Source: Boothiomyces macroporosus (lineage: Eukaryota; Chytridiomycota; Chytridiomycetes; Rhizophydiales; Terramycetaceae). Taken from it: a stretch of DNA of 64,000 bases. The stretch lies in contig JADGKB010000026.1 of the NCBI GenBank assembly GCA_027604185.1, forward strand, positions 62,001 through 126,000. The letters run 5' to 3'. A program made the translations under genes and the position numbers. The notes under the pieces are model-generated. The model made no database searches and was not told the origin of the DNA. It saw only the letters and a program-made list of their open reading frames with translations. Shown here one piece after another: positions 33,595 through 45,108 of this stretch. Position 1 is the stretch's first letter; each line of letters starts with the position of its first letter.

Positions 33595-35609
33595 ATGGCG
33601 AGTTCAACTCCAGAGTCGATTTTGGAGAAGCTCAAAGCTACTTTGGCACTAGTAGAAGTATTGAAAAAGGAAAACGAAACTTATAAAGACAATTTTGACC
33701 AAGTAATGCTCAGTTAATGTAGCTCACTATTAATTACGAGAATGTCGAAACCAAGTTGGAGAAGCTGGGAAAAGAGTACCAAATCGTTCTCAATGAAAAG
33801 GAATCACTCACAAATGATCTTGAAGAGCAAAAAGAAAAACTAAAGAGAAAATTAGCAGAGAAGGAACAAGAGTACCTGGCACAACTAAAAAAACCGATCC
33901 TGCAAAAGGATTACGAGCTGTTAAAGATCAATATCCAGCAAGATATTGAGCGACAACAAAAGCAAAAGTTTGATATCATGGAAAAAGAAACTGTAAAATT
34001 TAGAAACCTGTATTACAAAATCAAACGAGAGTACGAGTCCAATCAGAACGAATGCGAACTAAAACTGTCAAATATGCAGCGAACAATGAGAGAACAAGAG
34101 CAGGCCCACGAAACTGCAATTGCAAACATGAAATCAAAAATTGCAATGCTGCAGGATGATTCTGGTACCTTTTCTTAACCACAGAGGATACAATAAACTT
34201 GGAAAGGCTACGCACAACACAAAGAGAGAAAACAGAGCTGGAGCTGCGTGTCAAATCACTATTGCAAGAACTAGATCAATTACGAGCAGAAAAGGAGGAT
34301 TTGAGGCTGTTATCCGAACAAGAAGAGCGAAACCACAAACGGCAGCTGGCGGAATATATCGCTGCTTCAAAAGGATTCCATTCTGAAAAGGAGTCTTTAC
34401 AAGCGCGGTGTAACGCAATGGAAGAAGAAATGCGATTACTGCTTCGTAAACAGGACGATACAAAAGAAGACTGCAATAGACTTCGAAAAGAACTGGATAA
34501 AAACTTGAACATTATCGAAGAGAACGCCCATCGGTATAATATGGAAACATCAGAATTGAAAATGCAGTTAATCAAAGAAAAGACTGATCATCAAAATATT
34601 GTCCAAGAACACAAATTGAAAATGACTGGTCTGAATAGTGAAATTGCTGCTAATAACGAACTGATTGCAGAATTAAGAGATAAAATTAGTAATATCGAAA
34701 AAGAATCTCTTGAGAAAATAGCCCTAGTAAGAGAAGAAGACTGGTCAAAGATTTCACTATTAGAATCTGAAAAGAATGAGCTGGAAAAGCAATTGAATAG
34801 CTTGAAACAACGTTCAGTAGAAATGGAGAACCGAAATGACCTGATAAGAAAAGAATTGGACAATGAGTGTTCAAGGATAAAAAAGCAAGCTGTAGATTTG
34901 AATGCCACAATCGAAGTTTTGGAATCTACGAATAGGTCGCTATTAATGGATAAAGAACAAGCCAGTATTAACATTGAACAGTTACGCAAAAGAATAGACG
35001 AGAAATCTGTTCAGCTAAACAATCACGCTACCAAAATTGATTCCTTATCCCGCCAACTTTCAACTACAAAGTACTTGATACTAACCTAGCGAAAAACTTG
35101 ACGCGGTTGAAGTAGAAAAGAAGGCTTTGCAAGAGCAGTTTGAAAATATTCAAGAACAGTTGCATCGTGAAGGAGAAGCTTATGAGCACACTATTGAACG
35201 ACAAAAACTCTTCCATTCCAAAGAAAAACAAGCTCTTAATCAGCAAATCGAGTCAATCACTAGAGAAAAACTTTTGTTGCTTGAAAAGTTGGAAACTATG
35301 GAAAACGTGCTTGACAAACAGCAACAACTGTTTGAATCGAAAATCATCCAACTCAAAGATAAACTTAAAATATTTAAAACGGAAAGCAACGAATTGAAGA
35401 AATTAATAGAGAATCAGCGTAACGAAGTAAATAGCATTAATTTAGAATATCAAGAAACAGAGCGGATTCCTTTCTTTGGTTCAGCAGCTCTCCCAAGAGG
35501 TCTAATAAATTCTAGAATTCCAAATTCTATTCAAATTTTTGAGATGTGCTTTTTTCACAAGAAACAAAATGGTAATCCAAACTTACGTAGGCCGTCTCTG
35601 ATAAAATAG
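33595..35609 (+). CDS. CEP83: Coiled-coil protein like CEP83 (centriole distal appendage)
   Basis: Four exons (33595-33702, 33723-34164, 34185-35070, 35090-35609), introns 20, 20, 19 nt; 651 aa, nearly all coiled coil, as in CEP83/CCDC41. The best family-like block is KPILQKDYELLKINIQQDIE...KFRNLYYKIKREYE, matching the conserved segment in which CEP83 proteins read PILxxDFExLKxxI...YRxxFYKLRxEY. CEP83 roots the distal appendages that dock the basal body to the membrane. The last ~40 residues overlap the first exon and intron of DPM2 in another frame. If the DPM2 intron were also removed here, the stop would fall at 35599-35601. CEP83 is the best guess; other coiled-coil proteins cannot be excluded. 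Confidence 0.65.
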
Positions 35610-35856
35610 TCGGATCGACAATGATGTTCATCTCATTTATTGTATTTACATATTACTCTACCTGGGTATTCATAGTGGTAATCGGATTTAATCGCAGCCA
35701 TTTTTAACACCGGATCATTACCTTCATTCACTGTTCCTCCCATACGAATGGGCAATCAGAATCCCAGTCCTGTTATTAGTTATCGGAATCGCACTAATTG
35801 GTGGATTCGTCTCGTACGTTCTTTCGAAATCAGCAAAAAGCAAGAAACAATCTTGA
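35569..35856 (+). CDS. DPM2: Dolichol-phosphate mannosyltransferase subunit 2
   Basis: Three exons: the bare ATG (35569-35571), 35591-35677 and 35698-35856; 82 aa, the size of DPM2. Introns are 19 and 20 nt. The first intron sits directly after the start codon. The protein has two TM segments: MMFISFIVFTYYSTWVFIV and IRIPVLLLVIGIALIGGFVSYVL. Between them lies PFLTPDHYLHSLFLPYEWA, matching the DPM2 loop, and a short Lys-rich tail follows. DPM2 stabilises the DPM complex in the ER, which makes the mannose donor for GPI anchors and N-glycans. The first exon overlaps the 3' end of the CEP83-like ORF in a different frame. Confidence 0.9.
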
Positions 35857-36071
35857 ATTAATATATCAAAAGTTTTATAATGCGGATTTGTATTGGATTG
35901 GGTGAGCGTGTATTATGTTTAGTGGTGTATTTCCAGGTACAGAAATCTCTATAATAAAAACGACCAGAGAGAGACCAAGAGTGGAAAAATGGCATATATG
36001 AGCAGTCATGAGGTCTGGTATTGTTTTATTTTTCACAGTTACGTCAACAATAGTTTATATTTACCTTTTTG

Positions 36072-37528
36072 ATGGATGGAGTACAAGGACGAAGCTCAGA
36101 AACAACCCTCGATTGGAGAAGCTCAATTGCCTCCAACCCTCCCTTGAAAGAAAATTCGCGTAGAAATAAGGATCTACATCACAGATTTCCCGAGATTTCC
36201 AAATCGGAGCTGTTGATTGACGGTTAGTTTTACTAATATAGATTATCTATGTGCGTTAAAGCGAGGAGCTGGACTAGCTCAAGGAAGGATATACATGACA
36301 CATAGGAGAATATGCTTTCATTCTTCCATTTTGGGAATAACACATAGAGTAACACAGTTATAATCCTAGGTAGTAATATACTTTGATGATATTGAAGTAA
36401 TCAGACGGAAATCAACAGCAGGATTTATACCAAATGCAATTGAAATCAAGAGCGGAAACCAGATAGTAAGAATAGTTAACCCAGTACCACTTTGCAAGTT
36501 TCATATCCAGAGACTCCGCTTTTGAGCGACTAGTTTCAATTTGGAAGCAGTCTAATGCTGAAAGTTACTTTTCTACAAGTACAAATTCCAGAGAGCACAT
36601 GGGAATCGACGAAATTACTGTAGATTCTGTAGTACCTCCTGAAAGTATAGCCAAGCTGAAGGAAGCAGAAAGTATGCAAGCACCAAAATTAATAACTCAA
36701 AGTTCTACATTAGTTGATGTTTTGGAAGATAAATGTGGCCATGATACCGCTAAAGGATTCGTACTTTCAGATGAGGCTTTTCCCGTCAATTTCTGTTTAT
36801 TATGGGACAGATTGTTTGGGGACTGCAAAATATCCAAAGAAGAGTTTGCTCCATTAGCTGATACTGATTCAAGCACAGAGCCGCAATCTTTTATGGACTG
36901 GTTTATGCAATCTAGAAGGGGGATACTCAACCTTCAGAAAACACACTGGAAGCTAAAGGGACATGATGCAGCTGTACTTGAATTCGATAAAGCACGTATC
37001 GGCTATTCAAGAACTATAAAATTTGACATGTCTGTTGGAATTCAAACTATTGGATCTGTAACAATAGACACAATAACATCAAAAACTAATGATTCAATTT
37101 GTATAAAAAGTGTTACTACAAATACTGGTGCTCCATTTAGCAATAGTTACTATACAGTTTTATGGACATGTATAGTAAGAAACAAAACCAACCCAAACCA
37201 CTCTAATCTACTAACGTACTATACGGTTGAATTTGAAAACAATACATTTTCAATGATAAAAATGCCAATTCAACAAGCAATAAGGTCACGGATTCCTGAA
37301 TACTACCATGATCTGGTTCAAGTATTACAGGAAAGTTTGACACCACAAACTGAAACTCCAAATTTGCCAAAATTAATACAAAAAGCAAAAGAAACGCAGA
37401 CTGAAGAGACAAAAGATATAAGAAATATCAAAGATATTTTGCAGCTAATTGTAATTGCGGTTTTGTTATGTACTGTTATTTCATTGTCGATAGAAATTCA
37501 AAGGATGAAAAATAAACTAGGTATTTAA
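36072..37528 (+). CDS. GRAM-VASt sterol-transfer protein (Lam/GRAMD1 type)
   Basis: Four exons (36072-36222, 36242-36348, 36370-36465, 36485-37528), introns 19, 21, 19 nt; 465 aa. The N-terminal GRAM domain reads FPEISKSELLIDDYLCALKRG...QGRIYMTHRRICFHSSILG...VVIYFDDIEVIRRKSTAGFIPNAIEI, continuing to FASFISRDSAFERL. A VASt (StART-like) domain follows (FPVNFCLLWDRLFGD...DWFMQSRRGILNL...GYSRTIKF), then a C-terminal TM (LIVIAVLLCTVISLSI). This is the layout of Lam/Ltc proteins, which move sterol between ER and plasma membrane or mitochondria at contact sites. It has one VASt domain. The stop is only 43 bp from that of the convergent gamma-tubulin complex gene. Confidence 0.9.
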
Positions 37529-37571
37529 GTTTTTGTATTCTAGACTCAATACCAGACCGTCTATGTTAGAT

Positions 37572-39553
37572 TTAATTACCAGTGTCGCCACCTACAAACG
37601 TCAGACCATCCCGCAGCATTCTGAATACCTCTGGGTCTACGATACAACTTTTACAGCCTTCCAGAATCTTTTCAACTAGTCCAAATATGACATGATTCTT
37701 GAATAACAACCCCTTTTCAATATTTGAAATCATTTCGGAATGGTTAGTACAGATATCACTTAAAGAACCTTCATTCACTTTTCTTGAGCATTTAGATATA
37801 ACAGTGTAATTGTATAGCGTGAGCGCCTGTAAGAACGAAAGTAGATATAATCTATGAGTCTGATTTTCTGATGAAAACCTGAACGAATGTAGTACACTGG
37901 TACAATATTGAACTTTGATAAGGTATCTCATGATAGCATTGTACCTTTTCTGAATATCATGAGTTATAATTTGGTTTACTGGCCAAGGACACTACATCAA
38001 CAAAAATTACATTGAAAAGCAACTCGAATTCGTCAAAAATCAAGCCAGTCTCTTTTCTACGTCGAATCTCCAAATAATCGGCATTTATAGACTTTTGAAG
38101 TCCGTCAAACAGTATACTGCGAATCTGCCAATGTTGGGGCTTGGAAACAAGCATTTTTTCAACAACCATTTTCATATCAACAGAAAATAGAAAATAGATT
38201 TGCTGTATACTTTCGATATGCTGATGGATATTGTGTGTCTTGTACAAGAAATCTGCCACCTGTCTTTTGATTGATGAAAATGCTGGATTGAGTGATTGTT
38301 CCAGTTTTTCTTTAAAAGAATCTTTAAGGTTGTGTTTGTCTACATTTACTATACTTTGCAAATGCGAATGAAGTTCGTGCAACAACCACCTTTTTGCAGA
38401 TGTATTCTTTTGTTTGATAGTTGATACAGAGCCATAAATATTTTTAAAATCTACGGAATACTACTTTAATTTAGAGTTACTGTCATTCCAAATAATAAAA
38501 AAGATTTGTAACACTCATGAATTGATTCTGCAAACTCTTTCAAAAATTCTGGCACTTTTGTGTCGTAGATTTTAGAACAATCAACAAAATTCATTTGATC
38601 GCTAACTTCACTCCTATAATCAACGCCATCTTACCTTTCTAGAAAGAATTCGTCAAAAGGGTCGTTTATGATTCCATTGGATATACAACTAGAAATCATC
38701 TCTAATAACGGTCTAACTGTAATTACAAAATTTGAATGGAATTCTTCACCATTGTACAATGCATTAATAATCTGTATCCCATCAACATTTGAAATTGATA
38801 GTATGAATCTACTAATATCTTTGGTTCTATTCGTTTTCTGCTTGACAATAGAAAGTAAGTCTAGCAGTGAAGTTTTCATTTCCCCACCAGTTCTATATTG
38901 CGACTCCAACTGTGAAAATCCTAAAATAACTCTGTGTAATTCATCCAAGAAACTATTTGCAAATGCTTGAACAATAGTTTGTTTCACTAACAGTAATTCT
39001 TTTAGTTTTAATTCAGTCTGTAGCAATAACGTCGCAATATCAGCGAAATCATTCATTATTGAAGACAGTCCTCCATCACTTAATGAAAATATAGAGTATT
39101 TTTTCACATACTTGTATTCTGCTGTTTTCGTAAAAGTACTCGATTCTAGTCCTTGCAATATAAATAATACTTCACGAATCAAATCAATCTCTGCTACATA
39201 ATGGTTATTCGGTGGTCTGTAATAATGATCAGCTGATTCCGACTGTTGCAGCATTATAAAAGTGTCTTGTTAAAGATTGTTTACTTGGATCGGTAGAGTG
39301 AGAAGTATTTAAATCCAGAGACACATTCCAATACTGAAATAATTCAAATTCTGGTCCATTCAAAGGTCTGTAAGAGTCGGTGAATGGTTCTGCTCCTAGA
39401 AAAGGGTCTTTAGGTTCCGATTCATTACTAGACCAATCACTATCTGAATCATAGTTGATCTTTTCCATCTAGTTAGATCAAGCTTACTTGCCAGTGGTCT
39501 CCTTCAAATCCATTTTGCAGAGCGTACGAGTGCGTGTCCAAGACTTCTGACAT
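37572..39553 (-). CDS. Gamma-tubulin complex component (Spc97/Spc98 family, GCP5/6-like)
   Basis: Six exons (39553-39488, 39468-39285, 39265-38635, 38613-38481, 38460-38011, 37991-37572), introns 19-21 nt; 627 aa. Family blocks appear in order: IDLIREVLFILQGLESSTF (GRIP1), the hallmark GIINDPFDEFFLE, the segment VPEFLKEFAESIHECYKS, and the GRIP2-like WPVNQIITHDIQKRYNAIMRYLIKVQ. It helps anchor microtubules at the basal body or spindle pole. It is shorter than most GCPs and diverged. The N-terminal short Asp/Ser-rich part and ILQGLESSTF suggest GCP5 or GCP6 rather than GCP2/3, with low certainty. Confidence 0.82.
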
Positions 39554-39574
39554 TAGATTTTAAAAAAGAAAACT

Positions 39575-40706
39575 TTATTTTGACTTGTGCTTTTTCCTGA
39601 TTAATGAAACAGTCTTGTCCAGCTCTTGCGATACTAAGTAATATTCTTGTACCATCAGGTAAGCAATATACTGGCCGTCATCCTCTCTGTTAGTCTTGAT
39701 AAATGCCCAACAGCCCAATTCCATAATCTCTCTGGTACACATGATTGCTTGATAGTAATAATTGAACAGCTCAACATTCTTTTCGTATTCATGCTGTGAA
39801 TCATAGTATTTCATTAGCCTTTCTACTGTAATTGGAAGAGGGTAGTTGTATTTACGAAGTTCCTTTTTGTCATTTGTACGGAAATATCCTTTATCAGTTC
39901 TCTTTTGATCCAATAGAGCATCAAGTGAATTGCAGTACTCAATCAGCTGAGTATAATACGCCGATGGATCTCTATTGCTTTCCAATGCCTTTTCAATAAC
40001 GGCATCGTATATCTGCATAGTTTTTTTGCTTGAATTGAATATTTCAACTGCTCTTTCAAATTCAAATGCTCTAATGAATGCGCTATTGAGCAATTCAATA
40101 TTATCTTGATCTAGATTAGCGAGAATTACATTTCCCGTTTTCAATCAATACATCCAAGATCTCTTGTACCTGACTGTAGAGCTTTGCTTTCCCATAAGCT
40201 TCAATTATAAAACACCATCCGTCGATATTAATGTACTTGCTTCCTTTCCAAACTGTGCAACACTCTTTCCATGTTTGAATGACTTGGTCATACTTTTGCT
40301 GGTACAAATATGAAGCCATTAGGATATTAAAACACCTGACTGATGGCTTCATGAATAAGCGGATAGATTCAAAATATTCTACTAGTCTAGTATGGTCTCC
40401 ATCTCTTAAATAAATAGTCATAAAGTTGTGATGATCAACTTTTTGCGGATTGATTTGGTCTTGAATATAGAGCGAGTAATTGTTTGCTAAATGCGGTTGA
40501 ATATGTTCTGTTAGAAACAATAGTATTTTCGAATGCTCGTTGTAAGACAGTAAATTCTTTCTTTGTAATTCCTTGTACTGTTTGAATGCCTTGGTAACAT
40601 TACGCTCTGTGAGGTACTGATTAAGCAGTAAGCTGGATGACTCTGTCTTTGTTAATTGTTTTTTTATTCGATGCTTCAATTGAGTGAATGGAATCAGCTT
40701 GCTCAT
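39575..40706 (-). CDS. Pentatricopeptide-repeat (PPR)-like protein
   Basis: Two exons (40706-40130, 40110-39575; 19-nt intron), 370 aa. Helix pairs of ~35 residues with PPR character: RCFNILMASYLYQQKYDQVIQTWKEC, DGWCFIIEAYGKAKLYSQVQEILDVLIENGK, IELLNSAFIRAFEFERAVEIFNS. A basic N-terminus (KHRIKKQLTKTESSSLLL) could target it to mitochondria. PPR proteins bind organellar RNA and act in its processing or translation. The start codon is only 34 bp from that of the divergent NAA38 gene. Confidence 0.75.
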
Positions 40707-40740
40707 TTTTTTCAAATTTGATTTCAGAAAAAATTTACTT
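40707..40740. promoter_or_regulatory. 34-bp divergent promoter region between PPR and NAA38 genes
   Basis: Start codons of the two genes lie back to back with 34 bp between them. Either the core promoters overlap each other's coding sequence or leaders are almost absent. Confidence 0.45.
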
Positions 40741-40998
40741 ATGCTGGATATAAAAGATTATTTGGATAAGAGGGTTCTGATACAGATAACGGATAAGCGA
40801 TGGTTTATAGGGACTTTTATATGTGTTGATAACCAGGTGAACATCATTTTGGGGGACACTACAGAGTACAAAGAGCCGCCTCCTCATTATTTGAAAAAGC
40901 TGACTGAAAAGGTTGACTTTGAGCCTAGTTCAAGGTTTATTGGAAATGTCACTGTGAGCAGTGAGCATTTGGTTAAAATGCTTGTGCAGGAACAATAA
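40741..40998 (+). CDS. NAA38: LSM-domain subunit of an N-alpha-acetyltransferase (NAA38-like)
   Basis: Single exon, 85 aa. The Sm fold is clear: LDKRVLIQITDKRWFIGTFICVDNQVNIILGDTTEY (Sm1) and SRFIGNVTVSSEHLVKMLVQ (Sm2). The mix of DKRWFIGTF and N-IILG-E followed by a GNVTV...HLVK end fits NAA38/LSMD1, an auxiliary subunit of the NatC acetyltransferase, better than the spliceosomal LSm2-8. The in-frame ATG at 40741 starts right before the Sm domain. The open frame runs further upstream but without an ATG. Confidence 0.75.
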   Translation: MLDIKDYLDKRVLIQITDKRWFIGTFICVDNQVNIILGDTTEYKEPPPHYLKKLTEKVDFEPSSRFIGNVTVSSEHLVKMLVQEQ

Positions 40999-41034
40999 AA
41001 CTGTATTTAATATTGGATTGCATTGAAGGTTATA

Positions 41035-41110
41035 TAGCTAATGTCGTGTATAACTGATACCGTGTATAGCTGATACTGTGTATAGTTGATACCGTGTATA
41101 GCTAATATCC
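41035..41110 (+). repeat. 16-bp tandem repeat, ~4.7 copies
   Basis: Units tagctaatgtcgtgta, taactgataccgtgta, tagctgatactgtgta, tagttgataccgtgta and a partial tagctaatatcc lie head to tail in the gap between NAA38 and CFAP61. Confidence 0.9.
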
Positions 41111-41178
41111 TGACTAATAGGGGTTGGCGGAATATCATATCTGAATGCTTGGATTAAAGCAGCGTTCCAACCAACCAA

Positions 41179-44100
41179 ATGATTATTCGCGCTGAGCTTT
41201 CACTAGAAATAATAGACTATTTTGATTTTTTGAAAATGTCAAATGTCAAATTGGGTGACGTAAATTTCTCAAAAATGCATTTTCGAAGAGCAGAAATTAA
41301 AGATGTTCCACAAATAAAACAGCTGATTAAAGGTTGCTCAATCTAACGCAGGTGGCTTTGGAAGGGATGATATGGAAAGGGCGCTGAAAAGAAGATACGG
41401 AGAATTTAATATTCAATATTTAATGTAATCATTTATTAATTAGTGATACTTGCGCACTTTCTCTGGTTTGTATAAATAACGGCAATATTGATGGGTTCCT
41501 AAGTTTGTCTGTTAGTCCACCAACTTATCTGCCACCAAGCAACATTACTCTACACGACGGGGATTTCGTAGAGTGGATTAAAGCAAATTACAAGTGTCCC
41601 ATTGCCAAAGTACACAACATGGCTTTTGTAAATTTCTTTTGCTCGACAACTGAAGACCAAGCAGTTATCTTGCAGGAAGCATTCACTAAAATATTCAATC
41701 TTGTACCCAGTCTAGATACAATATGTTATTTCCTGCCTGACCAACTGATTTTGTTTCCACCATTCTCGTCAAATAGACCTCCGCAAAAGAAGAATGTTGA
41801 TAAACTAGGCCACTCTCGAATCCAAAAACACAAGCTATCAACTCACTTTTTTACTGAGTTCCCAGCTAGCAACTCTTGTACCTTTCCATACAGCTTGCAT
41901 GGATGCCAAAGAAAAGATTTTTGCCCGCCATTTCAAATTAGAAAGAGCACTGTAGAAGATTGTGATGATGTGGTTCCTATTCTAGTGAAAAACAATTTAA
42001 TGGAAACTAAAGATTCTTTTGTGGCTAAATTATTGGACAATACTGATCCTACTAAACTGTCTTTGGTTGGGCAAGTGAATGGCGATATTGTAGCATTCAT
42101 TTGTCTCGATAGCTCTATTGATGAAAAAGTGCTCTTTGATAATTTCAACCTGGAAATGTATAACGACTTGCAAAAAGGTACTACAATTATTAATATAGTG
42201 GCTGCCTCTAAAAACGAGAGTGTTACTGATGTGTCAAATCCAGCAGAATCTGCTCTTAGAAATTCCTTTTGCGTTACAATGTTCTGTATTGACTCTGAGT
42301 ATTCTGAATACTCTATTGAATTTATTCAACATGCATTTACAGTATTTGACGATTTAGAATACTGTGTAATGACATTATCGCCAGAGAACCCAGACACTCC
42401 CTTAACTAGACAATGTTCACTTGTTCCTAGCTTACCACACTGTCAAGATAGATTGTACATAACCAACCGCTACTGTTCCCATATTATTGATGTTGCACTG
42501 GCAACTGCCGAAGATGTAACTAGCATTTATAGTTTGATTGATAATTTGGAAAATATTGACCAATTAAAGCAAATGATTGATTCTCAATTTAGTGAAAACA
42601 CTCACAAAACCTTTTTGGCAACTTACAACAACCAAATAGTTGGGTTGATTATACTAGAATATGTCAACGAAGATGATGCAATAGGATATTTGGACCAGTT
42701 TGATATCGACAGATTCTTTGATATAAAACACAAACCTATCCATGACAAGTATTCAATTGCCAAATACATGATCATGAATCCCCTATTTGAGAACCACACG
42801 AGATACTTTTGCAGAGAAGTAATGCGCCAAATGAATATGAACTGTATTCTTTATCCAAGGAATGTGGATGATTTGAATGACTATCCAACAAAACGAACAG
42901 CAATTAGAGAGTTTGTTCCAGTAAAACCACGTAGAACTGTTCAGTACCCAAATAATATGAGGGATGGACAATTATTGCATGCAGAAATACAAATCAACTT
43001 GCAAATTCTCACCATGCCACTAATTTTCGAACCTCGAATGGTAGTCAACACCAGAATAGTTGTTGTTGGTGCATCAGATGTAGGTATATCCCTCTTGGAA
43101 TTTCTGATTTATGTAATTACTAGTTTACGTAGATAAGCCATTTACATTTCACCAATCTCACATTAATATCAAAAGATGGATTGCCAGATCGATTAGATGA
43201 TGACTGGTTAGTCAGTAACCGATGCTACAACCGTTTGAGGTAATTGTATTTAATTCAGCTTAAAGCAAACTGCTATTGATTACTATGCCAACATTGTGCA
43301 AGGAGTAACAGATCAATTGCATAGACATGGAAAGGATATTACTCTGACGGATGGCTCAATTTTGCCTTATGATTACCTTGTTCTTGCACCCGGGATGCAG
43401 CACTATGTCAGAGAACTAGATCCGCAATTAGAGAATGTAGTTGGGGTATTCCAAGTTGATCAATCGACTAAACAGGATATTGATAATGCTTTGCAACAGC
43501 AGAAGGATGGAAGTGGTAATATTGTAATGTAATTGCCGATTAATATAGATTCGGATCTAGCTTGCAAGCATATGCAACTGTACAACATTGTTTAGCCTCT
43601 GGAATCGACGGCAAAAGAATATACTTGGTGGAGCCAACTGAAACTTTGGAATTAAAAGATGTGAATATTTCAAAAATAGTTTCAGATCAATTAAAAAGCT
43701 CCGGAGTTGTGCATTATCAAGGCTACACTTATGTGCAAGCGCAAAAGCTTGACGAGCGCATAGTTGGAGTCACTCTTCAAGATAAGACAAACCAAAATGC
43801 TGCGATTGATAATGTAGAAATGTTTTTATACGCTGACAAGAAATCAGTAGATCCATTCATACACAAGACAATCAACAATGCTCATTTGGTATATGATGGA
43901 GCTCTGGTAATTGACAAGCATTTTAGAACAACCGATCAGTATATTTTTGGTGCAGGAACAGTCACAAAATATTCAATTAATGAAAAAACCGAGTGGGCAT
44001 TATCAATGTACAATTCCAAAGAAGTAGGCGAAAGGCTAGCTTGGGTACTGTTGCACTTATTTTGCCCAATCCTCGATCCATATACACTATGCCGAACCTA

Positions 44101-44710
44101 TGAAATCCACCAATTTAAGGATTCTGTTAAAAGATTTGCTGTGCTCCCTGGAAATATAAAGTATTTCCATTTCAACAAACCTGTGCTGCCACATTTCCAA
44201 ATTGAGCCGAATTGTAGAGACCTCGATATCATCAAGGACGGCGAATACACTAATATCCACATTGATCCGAATGGATATATCCAATCTTTTACATATTTGG
44301 GACCTAGAGATATTCCATTGTCAAATTTGGAATGTTTGTATTCGAGGCATGAAAAATACTTTAACCGATTAATTGCAAGATTTGATGAAGGAGTAATACC
44401 TGACTTCATCCCGTAACTTTATCTAACTATAGATTCTTTAACGAAAACTGGGCATTGTGCATGTTCCACGATCGATTTGCAGAGTTTTTATTGGATTCTA
44501 GAGCTGCCGGGTTACAATTGGAAGAGACTGCAAAATTAGTATCGGATTTGCAACAAGAAACTAAAGTAATCGATGAATTAATGTTAGTTGACAGAAAAGA
44601 AGATTCAGAAATACTACAACAAATTCGACAGATCTGCTGACAGACAGGTGTGGAATGATGGCGTGTTTGAATTTATGATGAATACTAGAATATTCAAAAC
44701 GTATCCATAA
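41179..44710 (+). CDS. CFAP61: Cilia- and flagella-associated protein 61
   Basis: Eight exons (41179-41332, 41352-41424, 41444-43112, 43133-43239, 43259-43528, 43549-44412, 44433-44565, 44588-44710), introns 19-22 nt; 1130 aa. An N-terminal GNAT-like fold starts at FRRAEIKDVPQIKQLI and recurs in IRKSTVEDCDDVVPILVKNN. A FAD/NAD-binding-like region follows, with the dinucleotide motif VVVGASDVGISLLEFL, YDYLVLAPG and VIFGSSLQAYATVQ, as in known CFAP61. The C-terminal FFNENWALCMFHDRFAEF and YYNKF blocks match the family end. CFAP61 is a radial-spoke-associated axonemal protein needed for flagellar motility. The start at 41179 is the first ATG; later in-frame ATGs at 41236 and 41275 are possible. 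Confidence 0.93.
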
Positions 44711-45108
44711 TAAAGATAAATAAGGCGTATTTTGTTTGCCTCAATTTTTTTTTGCTTCTCAAACGCATGTGCCACAATAATAAAACATATTTTGAAACAG
44801 TGGTTGTAATCAAATGAAACTTGATTGTCCACTGATAGTGATCATTAATACAACATTTCCACGCTTCTACTAAACAATCAAGGCGTCAAATGTGACAAAG
44901 GAAATCTTGAGTGTAGAAACTTGACTTTCTAAATAGAACAGGTTTAATGCCCAGAATTAAGTCTGTTATCTTTGTGTGTTGTATTTAAAACGTTAAGAAA
45001 AGGAAAGCTTGAATTGCTATTTTTGAACGGAAAATACATCAAAATTACTCAAATACGCAATTAAATCGATTATCAATAATTTTATTATCAATTTATTTCA
45101 CCAGATAA
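44711..45108 (+). other. Intergenic gap between convergent genes
   Basis: About 400 bp between the stop of CFAP61 (+) and the stop of the recombinase-like gene (-). Very AT-rich with T-runs. No gene, repeat or RNA seen. Confidence 0.5.

Noticed and set aside
34021..34989. Several long minus-strand ORFs inside the CEP83-like gene
   Set aside because: Typical antisense shadows of Glu/Lys-rich coiled-coil coding sequence.
41035..41110. CRISPR-like array
   Set aside because: Units are head to tail without spacers, in a eukaryotic genome; it is a simple tandem repeat.
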